From: Bryoerythrophyllum caledonicum
Taxonomy: Eukaryota; Streptophyta; Bryopsida; Pottiales; Pottiaceae
DNA: 64,000 bases
Reading direction: 5' to 3'
Assembly: GCA_963971425.1 (NCBI GenBank)
Contig: OZ020514.1
Location: 14,389,218 to 14,453,217 of the forward strand
Shown here: in pieces, positions 21,781-33,636 of the stretch
How the letters are laid out: each line of letters begins with the position of its first letter
How positions within the stretch are numbered: position 1 is the stretch's first letter
Made by a program: the position numbers and the translations under genes
Notes under the pieces: generated by a model
Databases searched by the model: none
Told to the model about the DNA's origin: nothing
What the model saw: only the letters and a program-made list of their open reading frames with translations

Positions 21781-23757
21781 AATAAGCAAACTATAGTTAT
21801 GTATATTGTATTTGCAAAGGAAATTATATTGTAACTAATTTTACCTAATAAATAATAGATTCATATTGTACTAAAAAAATAATTGTATCATTTAGATTAT
21901 TAATACTAAATATAAAAATACCTTAACAAAAAATGGACTTAGATTATAATTTCATAATATATTTTTTGGCATTTTTACCTTGAAACACTTCTATCTATAT
22001 AATTTGAAACAAATGCAAGATCAAATATGATGGCCTCTATATTAAAAATGGCATATAAGTTATTAAGTTAATAATGTTTTCCATATGTGAATGTCTTGTG
22101 CTTATTTTTGAAGCAAATAATTTATTCTTCAAAGTCATTTTGAAGATATATTTTGTCAGTGCCATACAATTATGCTTATTTGACAAATTTATTTTGCTCT
22201 CACAAATTCCATAGAGGCATTTACTAGAGCCACCGGGGAGCCCATCGGAAAATGAATGATTAGGTGGGAGATTGATATCTGTCCCATAAGTCTAGAAGTC
22301 ATATTATTGCCTGAAGCAGACAATTTAATTTACCCTTATCTAACCTATTTAAGCAGTCCATTAACAAGGCAAGAGCAAGGATAATGTCAATTTCTTAGAT
22401 TTCAAAGGGCGGAGGATAAGATGCATAGTGAACTTCCGCAAGGCCTACCCTTTGCAACTATGTTGTGGAATTAATGATGTCATTTTGTCACTCTTAGAAA
22501 CCAGATTCAAATGCATTGTAGGTCTCAAAGACAAATGAAGATGGTAAAGGGATGGATGTGGCTGCCGATAATGTGAAGAGTTAAGGTATATATTGGGAAG
22601 CAGAGAATGTTGGAAAAGAGCAACATGTTCAAGGGGATCTAGACTTGGCCTTTCTACATAAAATTGCTATTTTTGTATGATGGAAAGCACTGCCTTGTGG
22701 CTTGGAAGAAGCCATTAGTACTCTTGATCATAAAAAGATGGATTGATATCTTTAGAGTGGAATCTTGGAGTGTGTAGTTATAGATATTTCTGGTCGGAAA
22801 GGAATTGTCTTTATTGCCATTCACGACATCATTTAGCAAAATTCCTACCTTCTAGGTTTCCTAAATATTAGATCATCTTTTTTTATGATTTAAAGGCGGT
22901 TGATACTACTCACTTACCGCAACTATTCAAGTCAAACTATAACGTGCATGTAATGGCCTTAGTTTTGACTTGAATAGTTTGTAAAGTAGTTCTCTAAACA
23001 TGTGTGTCTATCCTCTATGTTTATTTTTTTTTAAATGGATGAATTATAGAATGCACTCTTTTCCATGGCCCTAGAAGCATCTCCTAGGGCGGCCATGAGC
23101 AAATTGGCATAGAAAGTTCCCCTTACCTATACCTCCATTATCTAGCATTAGCTTGTGAGGCAGCCAAGAGTTTCTGAGTACTACATGACTATACTTTTGT
23201 TTGGATTTAAATTTGAATGTAAAATGTGGCAATTGGTTGGAATCCTATTTTTAGAGGAATAATACCCTTGTTCATTCCTCCAATGCTTAGCGCGTAAGGA
23301 AATCAAAAGTAGTTAAGCGCTGCTAATCTCTATCTTTAACATGCCCTCATGGCTCCAATACTTAGCTTGTGGGACGGCCAAGAATATATAAGCACTGCAT
23401 GACTTTCAATTTAAACGTCGGGTCTGACAATTATCTAGGGTCTTTTTTTTAGCGCAGTTGTGCCCCAACAACGCTAGTTTGTTAGAGGTGAACAATGAGC
23501 CATGATCGATGAATAATGATTTCTTGAGCGGTGAGTTGGAATTTTTTTAAATAAAATTATATTTTATTATTTTATTAGAATTTTCTTTTAGAGGTTATTT
23601 CTTCTACTCATAACCATGGATGTAGGATTAGTTGTGGTGTTTTTAGGGCCATCCTTGGCACACCATGAGGATAGTCAATACCCGCCTCATTGTGTAGTTT
23701 TAAAGTAATAAATGGTATACTAGAAGGTCACTTTCTATTGCAATTGTAGGTATTTTG
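21781..23757. other. AT-rich DNA with no gene; one hairpin and one diverged duplication
   Basis: A hairpin-forming inverted repeat lies at about 22,919-22,979 (CTATTCAAGTCAAA and its complement, with about a 23-bp loop). Two diverged direct copies of about 110 bp with TAGCTTGTG, CGGCCAAGA-like and GCATGACT-like words occur at about 23,130-23,240 and 23,330-23,440. No coding sequence recognised. Confidence 0.5.
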
Positions 23758-24057
23758 ATGGCAAATAGAAGTGAAGATGAGATTGTCTCTCTAGAGGATG
23801 TCTACATTTCGTAAGAATTGCTAGAACAATTGTTAGAAGAGGTTGATAGAGAATGCAAAGATGTTGGTGCAATGACGAAGAAGAGGAGTATGGAAGGCAA
23901 TACTATTTTCAATAATGTCAAGAAGAAGGTAAAAGTAGTGATTGCAATGGAGGCCAAGCCCAATTTGAAGGAAGGAGATGGAAAGGAAAAATTTCTTCTC
24001 AAGAAGATCACAACATATGGAATGCCTTCCAAGGAGCCCCACTCTTCCGTAATTTAG
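23758..24057 (+). pseudogene. Short unrecognised charged reading frame
   Basis: The frame opens at ATG 23,758 and runs about 100 codons to 24,057 with one internal stop. It encodes an acidic then Lys-rich helical segment (ELLEQLLEEVDRECKDVG, then VKKKVKVVIAMEAKPN). It lies upstream of the tandem repeat at 24.24 kb, whose first unit is also open. The two could be pieces of one decayed gene. No family recognised. Confidence 0.25.
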
Positions 24058-24239
24058 TCATTGATTTTGTTGGATAATGAATGATAGAATCCATGTGCCC
24101 ATATACCGCACTATTCATTCTAGATTGAGTGCACATCACCAACAAGTATGACAAATTGCCGATAGAAAGGAGGCGTAGGGATAATGGGCGCATCATTTCC
24201 ACCAACAAACCTTATAATGGAGATTATAATCCAATATTT

Positions 24240-24935
24240 TGGATTGTGGTAGAAAGAGTGAAGGATTTCAGGGGCCAACATGTGCAAGTTTTAAGCATAC
24301 CAAAGTGTGTATGTACCACCTTGTTAGAGAAGCAAGTTCAGTTGTTATATCCAACAACTAAAATCAACAAACATTCTTGGTGGTGGTAGAAGGAGTGCGA
24401 GGTTTTTACGGACCGACATCTGTAAGTTTAATATATACAAAAGGGTGCATGTACCAATTTGTCATGGAAGAAAATTGAGTTGTTCAATCCAAGGATTGAA
24501 ATCAAGAATTGTTTTATGCTCCCGTAGAAAGAATGAAGGATTTTGGTGGCCAAGATATGCAAGTTTTAAATATTCTAAAAGGTGCATGTACCACCTCGTT
24601 AGGGAAGCAGATTGAGTTATTGGATCCAACAATTGATATCAAAAGATGTTTCAGAGGTGGTAGAAAGAGTATGAGGTTTATACGGGCCAACCTATTCAAG
24701 TTTTAAGTATATCAAAGGGTGCATATACCACCTTGTTGGGGAAGCAAATAGAGTTGTTGGATCCGACGGCTAAAATTGAGAAATATTTCAGGGGAAATCA
24801 TAATAGAGAGAGAAGGTTTTTAGGGGTCATCATGTGCAAGTTTCAAATGTACTATAAGGTGCATATACCACCTTGTTAGGGAAGCAAATTAAGTTGTTGG
24901 ATCTACCGATTGAAATCAAAAAATGTTTCAGTGTT
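24240..24935 (+). repeat. Five diverged tandem units of about 140 bp, coding-like
   Basis: Units begin near 24,247, 24,386, 24,524, 24,658 and 24,801. Each starts with a GTAGAAAGAGTGAAGG-like word and contains TTTTAAGTAT..CAAAGGGTGCATGTACCACC and GGGAAGCAAAT variants. The first unit translates openly (VKDFRGQHVQVLSIPKC), and parts of later units keep the same peptide. The array may therefore derive from a gene for a repeat protein rather than from a satellite. No known repeat-protein family recognised. Confidence 0.75.
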
Positions 24936-25584
24936 GACTTAGAGACGTATTTACAAATGACTTTCAAATTGACCAACGTCGATAGGTGGTTTTAACATGT
25001 GACGACTTCAGTCCGTGTCCATTTGTTTTTGACTTTTGTTGAAGCTAAAAGTAGGGGGCATGAATGAAGTGGTCATGTTCCAAATTGAGCTTGCACACCA
25101 CAAAAAAAAATAGAAGAGGTGCTTACAATGGTTTTAGCGCTTTTCTCCTTTGTCCTCACCGACATGTCTTTGAAGTCTGAGGAAAGCTAATATGCAAGCA
25201 ATGAGCAGTGAGCAACAGAGGAACGTCAACAGAGGTCGATATCACAAACACGTTTGAGGACGACAAGGTCCAAACACGTTTGAGGACGTCGAGGTCCAAA
25301 CACGGTCGATGACTAGGGCTACTAGATCCGTAGAGATATGATGCCTTCCGTATCTTGCTCAGCCAAAGATCTCTAGGTAATCTTACCTTCGTAACGCCCT
25401 CCATTATTCCGGATGTTGTTGCATGAATGAGTCGTTTCATACCGTTTGAAACGACTCATTGTAGTCCGAGGACCCAAATATTCTCGGTTTCACAACATAA
25501 GTTCTCTTTATAATAAATGTGCATTTTCTATTTCAATTCAACTTCACTTTCTATATTGATTCATACCTCAGCCCCGTGTCGCAG
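24936..25584. other. No gene; short tandem repeat at 25,247-25,305
   Basis: A unit of about 27 bp with CAAACACGTTTGAGGACG occurs twice plus a partial third copy around 25,247-25,305. No coding frame was supported. The stretch just before 25,585 (ending GTGTCGCAG) could be an intron or 5' UTR of the next frame. Confidence 0.4.
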
Positions 25585-26215
25585 ATGGCCACTATCTCGA
25601 TGCCTGTAGTGGCCTCTGACGTCCCCAAGATTTTGACGTGGCCGATCCACTTGGGAATGGACTCGTTGGTTGATGCTGTGGGATTGATTGGTTTTAGCAA
25701 TGAAGTGTAGTAGTCCACCCGTCACCTTGAAAGTGATGATCAGTCTACTTCGACATCTGAACGTAGTCTACAGCCAGAGGTGCCTGTGGATCACGTGGAC
25801 ATCAAATCAAACTCTGAGGAGCAGCGTACGCCTGTGTAGGATCCTCTCCATGACACTTTTATGTTGGATTCCTTGAACTTCGACGATATCCAAAATTTAT
25901 CCCATTAAGTTCGAGTGGAGAGTCGGATTCTGTCGCCTCAAGACGACTAGATTGCGAACGACGATGATTTCTAGGAACTAACCGGACATCTCTAGGTGCA
26001 TATGAGACGTCCATCAACCATAGAAGCAAAGGAGGCCTTCCACTTTGACGATATTCAAGAACAAACCTGTGATCTTCATATATATGAGCCAACTCCTCTG
26101 CCGGAAGAAGACGGCATGTTGGTGCGTCAATCAATTGTTGATGGCCACCTTCCTTGCTCCATTGAACTTATTGATGAAACGACCATTTGTTCCATACAAG
26201 AAATGAGTCATTGAC
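25585..26215 (+). pseudogene. Unrecognised acidic gene remnant
   Basis: From ATG 25,585 (context GTCGCAG-ATGG) one frame runs to 26,215, interrupted by several stops but with no evident frameshift. The protein would be Asp/Glu/Ser-rich and uses the phrase FDDIQ twice (LNFDDIQ, HFDDIQEQTC). The continuity suggests a real gene decayed by substitutions. No domain recognised and no neighbour on the same strand explains it. Confidence 0.4.
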
Positions 26216-26235
26216 ATAATCTCCAACATTCTAGC

Positions 26236-28422
26236 TCATCGAATGGTGTGATACCGCAATTTGAGAGCAAACAAGAATTCAGGCTTGCAATCATCATTCA
26301 TGATTGCGTTGACAATCACCTTAAAGTTTTGGCATATATATGTCAAAAACTTGGAGAACACCACCGCCCAAAAGCATACTAGATTTGTATGTTGTTTGTG
26401 CTTTGCCCAAAATTCTTGGTAAGCATTGACACAATTCATGGCCGTATCAAATTGTCTAGGGATCACTGGCAGATTATATTCCACTGAATCGATGGTGGCT
26501 CTAGGTGACCACTTGAAATGCCGCTTGGTCGAATTGCAATAATGTGCATTGGTGAACACTATAATAGGTGCCTCCACTATCCAAGTATTATCCAACACTG
26601 CCTTGTATACCAAATCCCACGAGTATTCCTCAATATGCGACATTTCATAATCTTTCAACAACCATGCTATGGCTGTCCAAGTTGGAACATGAATCTCATA
26701 CTCCTGGTCAAATAGACGGTCGTAATGCCCTTAGTGACACTCTATTGCTTAATGCCCGTTAGTGTAATTCTAATCTCCAACCAATCTGGGAATGTAAACA
26801 AAGAAGTTTGATTGGACTTGTACATTATAATGTATTATGTCCAATTGATGTGTGCCCATTTTCTGCACAATCTTCGTCTTGTCCTCAATGTGAGCTTGGT
26901 AGATCCCAAAGATGTAATGTCTACTTGACAATTTACCTTGTTGGGCACATCCTTCGCGCTCCAAATTGTATGACAACTTGACAAGAATACCATCCTTGTT
27001 GCTCATTGCTCACTCTAGTGCGCGCCAAGCTGACATGGTGGCCAGAGTAGAATTTGTCACTACCATTGCCATTCTACTACTAAAATCTTGCACTTGAACT
27101 GGTCGTTGGCTCTCCATTGCAATGTCAAGTTGATGTCACCAATTTAATTGAGCCTCCAAGTTCAAGTAGTACAATGACACTCTTGCTCCAAGGTGTCCAA
27201 TTGGTATTAGTAACTTACTAGCCTCTTTGGTGCTAATCCTAGTGGTGTTCCTTTTCACTTTTTCATTGTAGTTGCTCAAATTGACCAACTCAACTCGCTG
27301 CATTAGAATTGTCTCCACGTTAGCATTGGATTCTTCAATACGTCATTCCTCCAACTTGTTCACTATGAGTCGTACTTGAGTCTCTCTCAACAATGACTCA
27401 TTCAGCATCTTGGGAGTAACTTTCTTTGTTGCACCACTTCTTCTTCTTGTAGGTGCAGGTGAAGTCAAATTGAGAGATGGGGGTAGCTCTATCACGGAAG
27501 TTGTATCTCAATCAATTTAACTTGTTGCTACAGTAGGTAGGGTTGAATCGACAAGAGGATGCTATCTTACTTCAAATTCTTCTACTGCAGGCATGGCACT
27601 ACTTTGAGTGCTTGTGGCTTAATTAGCTCGTAATGTAGAAGTACCGGCCGCCTCCTTTGTCAACTTGACCTTTTCCATTCTTATAAGGTCTTCCAAGACA
27701 GGAAGGATGACAATAGTTGTTGGTAAAGCAAATCCTTCTAACTTACAAATCGGCTTAACCAGATTTGATCAGTACACCACACTATACAAAACCATAGGAA
27801 TGTTTGTATGGGTCTTATCAATCTTTTTCTTGATCTTCTCAAACAAGGTGTTACCCCAACTAAGTTTAGCACCATTTCAACCTTAAATTGTTGCCGCCAC
27901 TCCTTTCTTCAACATCCTTCTGGTTCCCTTTTCCGCTCGTAATATGTGCTCATTGGAAACAAGTGAACCATTGGCCCATATTCCTCTTTCCCACTCCAAA
28001 TTACACCCTTCATCTAAGATTGTTCCTTTGTCAAATAGACCTACCAAATTTTCCGCTTTGATAGTTCCTACTTCTTGTTCAATTAGACCAAAGCCTTGGT
28101 AGAGCTTAAGCATGTCAAAAATGTTGAATGGGGTGAAGGCATATGAAACTCCATTCATCACGGCTTAAGATCTTGCCCCAAACTCGCTTGAACTCAAAAA
28201 CTTGCAGACACGTTCATACTTGTGGGCTTCAAAGCTTAGCTGGATAAAATGCCACCAACCTACGGCTTCCAAGTTGCTCCAATTCTTTTCAACTTGTTTC
28301 TAGGTTGTTGGTGATATCTTCATGATATGCAACTCCTTAAGTTTCATAATCAGAGGTAGTACACCTAGTTGTTGTGGAGCAGGTGGAGCAATTGTAAGCT
28401 TCTTGCTCTTTCCGCTCTTCAT
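26236..28422 (-). pseudogene. Long unrecognised decayed frame downstream of Ty3 pol
   Basis: One minus-strand frame of about 729 codons runs from ATG 28,422 to the stop at 26,236 with about ten breaks. It starts with a basic Pro-containing segment (MKSGKSKKLTIAPPAPQQ). A region with the flavour of plant-transposon-associated gag-like or mobile-domain proteins follows, then a Ser/Thr-rich linker, a helical region (VELVNLSNYNEKV) and a C-terminal globular-looking part. It lies on the same strand as, and 3' of, the Ty3 pol fossil at 30-33 kb. An extra ORF of that element (as in Athila-type elements) or an unrelated gene are both possible. I do not recognise the family. Confidence 0.4.
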
Positions 28423-30271
28423 AGCGCACTGTATGGGATGCGCCTGTGGTTTTAGCCAATTTGGCAAATCCATCATTCAGATCCACTTTTCACTCTAATC
28501 CATTTGATAAATTACCCACTAACATTTGTCAACTTAAACGTGATTGGTTCTTGTTTCTCCTAAACTGTAGTACTGCGCAATGTCTGCAATTACTATATGT
28601 TGTTCTTGTCAATTTGACTTACTTAACAACAAAGTTGTTCAAGCATGACTCTTGAAAAATGCTCTACTATGGGTACAGTCTATCAAACAAATGCAATAGT
28701 TTCAATTTGACAAGAATCCATTCTCTTCAACTTCTATCAGGCATTTAAAAAGACTTATACTGATGGGAACTTGACAAAAGTTAGTAGTTAGTTAATTAAT
28801 GGTTAGTTTATTCAACAAAGGCACCTTGCACTACTTATTACTTACTTTTCTCTTGACAACCTAAGATGTTGCTCTTCCATTTGTTCAATTTAAATTGACC
28901 ATCATAGAAACTCTAACCGTAGATTACAACTTTGATTAGACAAAGGGTATATCTTTCAAGAACTTACATGACAACGGTTCCATTTACGCAAAATAATTGT
29001 TGACCCTTTTCAATTTTTCTCTCACCACAAGTTTTTATGATTTGACCTGATTTTGCAACTGACTTCTTTTAAGCAAGTGGTTTAGACTTTTTCTAGACGG
29101 TAGGTTTATTTCTTAAACTTATCTTTATTGTTGGTTCATTGATAAACTATGCAAGCAATGCATCAATACCTTAGACTCCATATGCATCAAATATATGCCT
29201 TGCAAGTTTCTCACCTTATTCTTCCACGCCCCAAACCTTGTAATGACCGCTATCTCTTTCAACTCTCACTTTGCTAATCCAACACTGCTCAAAGTTCTCT
29301 TCAATATGGAAAGTCTAGGGACTATGGACATACTAAGGACGTATGGGTCATACGATTGTATTAGTGACTCTTGAGCAAACACCTCACTTACTCGTCTACT
29401 AGACAATACAATGTTTTCATGATTAATAATTACATCATCAATGAAAAACTTAAGCAGATCAATAATATATTTTAACATTTATGTTCATTCTTAAGGTTTG
29501 TACATATGCAATGATCTCACAATGTTCTAATTCAACTTGACTGTAACCAATGCACCAAAACAATGCACAAACACATTGTTAAAATGCAAACCCTCAGGTC
29601 TTGAACTGCCTCATATAGACAATGACTCTGCCAATCTAGCAAAGCCCTTTTTCTATCTCTCCTAGCTTCCGCACTCATCCAATTGACATCCAATTGCCCT
29701 CACATTGACTCTGTTTGTTCCTTACGTTCAAGTCAACTTCATATAGCCCTTCATGAACACAAAAATCATTTTGGCAAAGCTCTCAGCATAATCATAGACA
29801 AAAAATAACATCAAAATATTGTGTAGGGTTGCTGTTTTAAGGATAATTTTTGTTTCTTGCCCTCTCAACGAGACTGTAACTGCTTTCATATCAAGTCGCG
29901 TACAATCCATGACTCAGTCGTTGATTTGACGGTTGCCAACATTTAATGTGTGCAATCCATCACTTGCACGTTTCATTATTACTATCCCTCGTGTGTGGAT
30001 GGTTATTATTTGTCACTATTCATTACTTATCTAATCGGCATTTGATTAGACCACTTTCAACACTCATTATACAAGGTTTCAAGTCTATTTGAAACTTAAA
30101 TTACTTATTAGAACTTCCATTTCCATTTTGATTTCCTCAATTTTTTAATTTTTTTAAAGAAGGTCAATAATAAAAAATTAATTGTTGCCCCCTCTTTAAG
30201 TCCATTACTTGCCCTCAAGTTACATGAGGTTTGAGTTAATATTCATTTTATTGTGTGGAATGGGTTTGTCC
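28423..30271 (-). other. Strongly decayed coding-like DNA, minus strand
   Basis: Short open stretches of 60-70 codons on the minus strand (29,728-29,910 and 29,266-29,478) lie in the same frame as the long unrecognised frame at 26.2-28.4 kb. They may be its 5' continuation or Ty3-derived sequence. No domain can be named. Confidence 0.3.
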
Positions 30272-32944
30272 TTAAAAGTCTTGTAATTCAACTAAATTAT
30301 TGGTGAACATATGTCCTTGATGACCGTTCATCAAGGACATATGTAGGATAGGAATTTCCATTGCAATGGGTAAAATGGCTTCTTGTTCATAAACCAATTG
30401 AAATGGGGTGAATCTAGTAGACCCTTTGTAATCACATTGATATGCCCACAAGGCATCATAAACCCTAGCGTCCCAATCCACATTTGAGCCTTGAACGGTC
30501 TCAGTGATTATTTTGCAAAAAATACCATTAGTTTTCTCAGTTTGTCCATTAGCTCGTGGATAATAGGGGGTTGTTTTCTTATGTCTACTCAAATACTTTG
30601 TAGTTAATTGCTCAATTGTTTAATTTAGGAAATGGGTACCACGATCACTTACAAATTCCTTACGACAACCTAAATCGGTAATAATGTTTTCATTAAAAAA
30701 TCTTGCAACTGTATTTTCATCATCTATTTTTGTTGCTAATGCCTCAGCCCATTTAGTAACATACTCAGGAGCAACAAAAATATATCTTTCATGTCTATGT
30801 CTACTGGACCCACAAAGTCAATGCCCTAATTTTTAAAAGTTGTTTAGGCTAATATAGGATATAAAGTCATATCTGTAAATGAAGTAGGTTTACTCACTCT
30901 TTGACACGGATCACACTTTCTTGTGTATTTATGAGCATCAATAAAAAAAGGTGGGCCACCAGTAACTAGATTATAAGGCTTTATTAGTCCGGCAAAGTGT
31001 CCCCCACATATGTCATTATGACAACCTTTAAGTACAAAGGTACCTCACTCGGATTAATGCATATTCTCAGTATCCCATCTTTATCTTTTTTATATAATAC
31101 TTTGGAAATTGATGTATAAGGTTGAGATTCAAAAATTAAGTTTTGTTTTTGTTGATCACTATAATCTTGAGGAATAGACTTGGTCTTTAAGAAATGAATA
31201 ACATTAGCATATTCAGTAAGAATAATTTCAACTTGAAAAATATGAGCATCAAAGAAACTGTCATCAATAGATTTTGGATTTACTTCCTCACTCATGCGTG
31301 AAAGAAAATCTACATTAGTATGTTTTTTCTCAGTCTCACATCCATAGTAAAATTAAAGTCTTGAAATAATAACATCCATTTTGCAATTCTCCCACTTAAG
31401 TGAGGTTTATTGACCATATACTTTATAGAATCATGGTCATCATGGAAAGTAAATTTATACCCAAGGAAATAGTGTTGATACTTTTGAACGGAAAATACCA
31501 TTGATGACCCTTTTCTTTCACTTACAGAATAGTTTTTCTTAGCAACACTCAATTGCCAGCTTGAAAAATAAATTGGACGGTCATGTCCCTTAGCATCCTT
31601 TTGAACATAAACACTACAATTGCAAAATTGAAGGCATCTACATAAACTTCAAAAGGTTTATTCCAATAAGGAGGAATTAAGATTGAAACTTTATTTAGGC
31701 GTCGTTTGAATTCTTGAGACTCCTTGATGCAATCCTTAGTGCAAATTCCAGAGGTCTCAATTTGCTTTCTTAAATGAGTAAAAGGATCGGAAATTTCTAT
31801 ATAAAGATATATGAATCTTTTAATATCTTAGGGCTCCCAAAAACCCTTTAAGTGCTATAATATGGATAGAATTTCAAATTTTAAAGTAGCTACCACTTTA
31901 TTTGGTTCTACACCAATCATGTGATAGGAATTTACAATATGTCCGACTAATCTTCCATAAGGTAGTGCAAGTTCGGACTTGGCTGCATTAATACATATAC
32001 TCTATTTATGACATTACTCAAAGCATTGCTAAACACTCTTAATATTCTTCTTTTTTGCTAATGACATAGAAGTCATCTAAAAATATTTCAATAAATTTTC
32101 TCAAAGACCAATGCAAAGAGTATATTCTCTTTGAAATGTAGTTATTGCGATATATAATCCAAAGGACATGACGTTGTAAGCAAAAGTACCCCAATCTGAT
32201 GTTAAGGTAGTTAAAGATTTATCCTTGGTTGTTATCTTTACTTGATTATACCTACAAAATCCATCTAGAATAGTATAACATTTAAGGAGTGCTACTCCAT
32301 CAAGAATAGCATCCGTGAATGGTAAGGGAAAATAATCTTTCTTGGTTATACTATTTAACTTACGAAAGTCTTAACAAATTCTTAATTTTCCATTTTACTT
32401 TGGTACCACAACTATAGGAGATACCCACTCACTATAAGGTACAGGGTAAATGTATCTACATTCCAATAATTTAACCATAAGAGAGTATTTTGGATTCAAT
32501 TTATATTGTTTTAGTCTTACAGGTGAAGTATTTGATTCTTGAATAATTTGATGCTGACACACTTTAGGAGGAATACCCTTAAGGTCTTTATAAGTCCAAG
32601 CAAAAGTAACTTTGCACTCTTGAAAGAACTATTTCCATTCTTCAAACTCTAAAAACACCATATTTGTTATATTGGGAGATTTAGCAATTCCCAAATTAAC
32701 ACATGTAGATCATAAGAGCTAAAGTGCACATCTAAACTCTACAATATGGAGGGATATGAGTTTCCATTAAATTGGGAGGTAATGTTTTCTACAAAAACCC
32801 CTAGAAAAATAAGTACTGCGGATAACATTGCATTACAAATCTAACTATAATATTGAAAAGAAGAACACATTAGTCGACACTTCTTTTATGCCACATGTGT
32901 TCATTGAATATGAATAGCCAAATATTCACACTCGATCCTATTAA
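30272..32944 (-). mobile_element. Ty3/gypsy pol fossil (RT, RNase H, integrase)
   Basis: On the minus strand, from high to low coordinates, the parts are: the stretch leading into RT (about 32,655-32,480, with a TYKDLKGIPP-type signature); RT to about 31,600; RNase H (about 31,552-31,310); integrase zinc-binding and core regions (about 31,300-30,600); and the integrase C-terminal part (30,592-30,272, with YYPRANGQTEKTN). The element is clearly broken in many places and old. The DUF7869-like element of the left arm is inserted on its upstream side at about 32,945. A 285-bp piece of the same Ty3 sequence is carried in the right arm of the big inverted duplication (47,460-47,740). The tail of the fossil therefore existed before that duplication. 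Confidence 0.85.
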
Positions 32945-33214
32945 CCCGGATTAACTCCATGCTCCAATTTAGCTAAAAGTGAGCTAAATGACGGACAAAT
33001 ATCCACTTATAAGAGAAGCTAAACACATTTTGATGAGCCCTTTTTGATTTAATAGAATTTTGATTCTCCTTGTGAAATATACATTGGCAAAAAATATATA
33101 TAACGAGTTTCAAATGATGGTGCTCAGAAGTGGAAAAAAAATTGCACACACTACCTCTCTTCGAACTAAAGTGTCCCCATCACTTAGAGGTGCAATGAAC
33201 TCAAAAAGGCAATT

Positions 33215-33325
33215 CCACACACTTCAGCTCCACTTGACCTAAAGTGCGCACCATTACTAAGTACACTGAACTAAATAAGAAGATTTGCTCACACTTTAGC
33301 TCTACTAGAGCTAAAGTGCGACCCA
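33215..33325. repeat. 3'-flank palindromes of DUF7869-like copy A
   Basis: Two palindromes lie here: a degenerate CACTTCAGCTCCACTTGACC-type copy at about 33,219 and a near-perfect copy with half-site CACTTTAGCTCTA at about 33,293-33,319. They are separated by CACCATTACTAAGTACACTG-type spacer. The same unit appears at 47,066-47,245 (copy B), about 58,345-58,445 (copy C) and 62,470-62,640. The 3' palindromes thus have TCTA or TCCA centres, unlike the 5' array. Confidence 0.85.
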
Positions 33326-33636
33326 ACATTTACTTTCTATCATTCACCATGAAGGCAATTACTGGTATTATTGGTTTCAAGACTAGAAGCAATTTACCAC
33401 ATTGTTGTTTTATAAAGAAAATAAAACATACTGCAAATTATCACCGATACGCAAAAACAATGGAGAGAATATTTCATAGCAATCATTGGCATCACATATT
33501 ATAGTCATACAGAGTGTAAATTAATCAAATACAAATATCTATAATCTCTGCACCAATGGATCTAACCATACTACATGAAGTATTACGCAACAGAATCTAA
33601 AATCTAGGAAAATGAAACTCCATTTATCTAAGTCTC

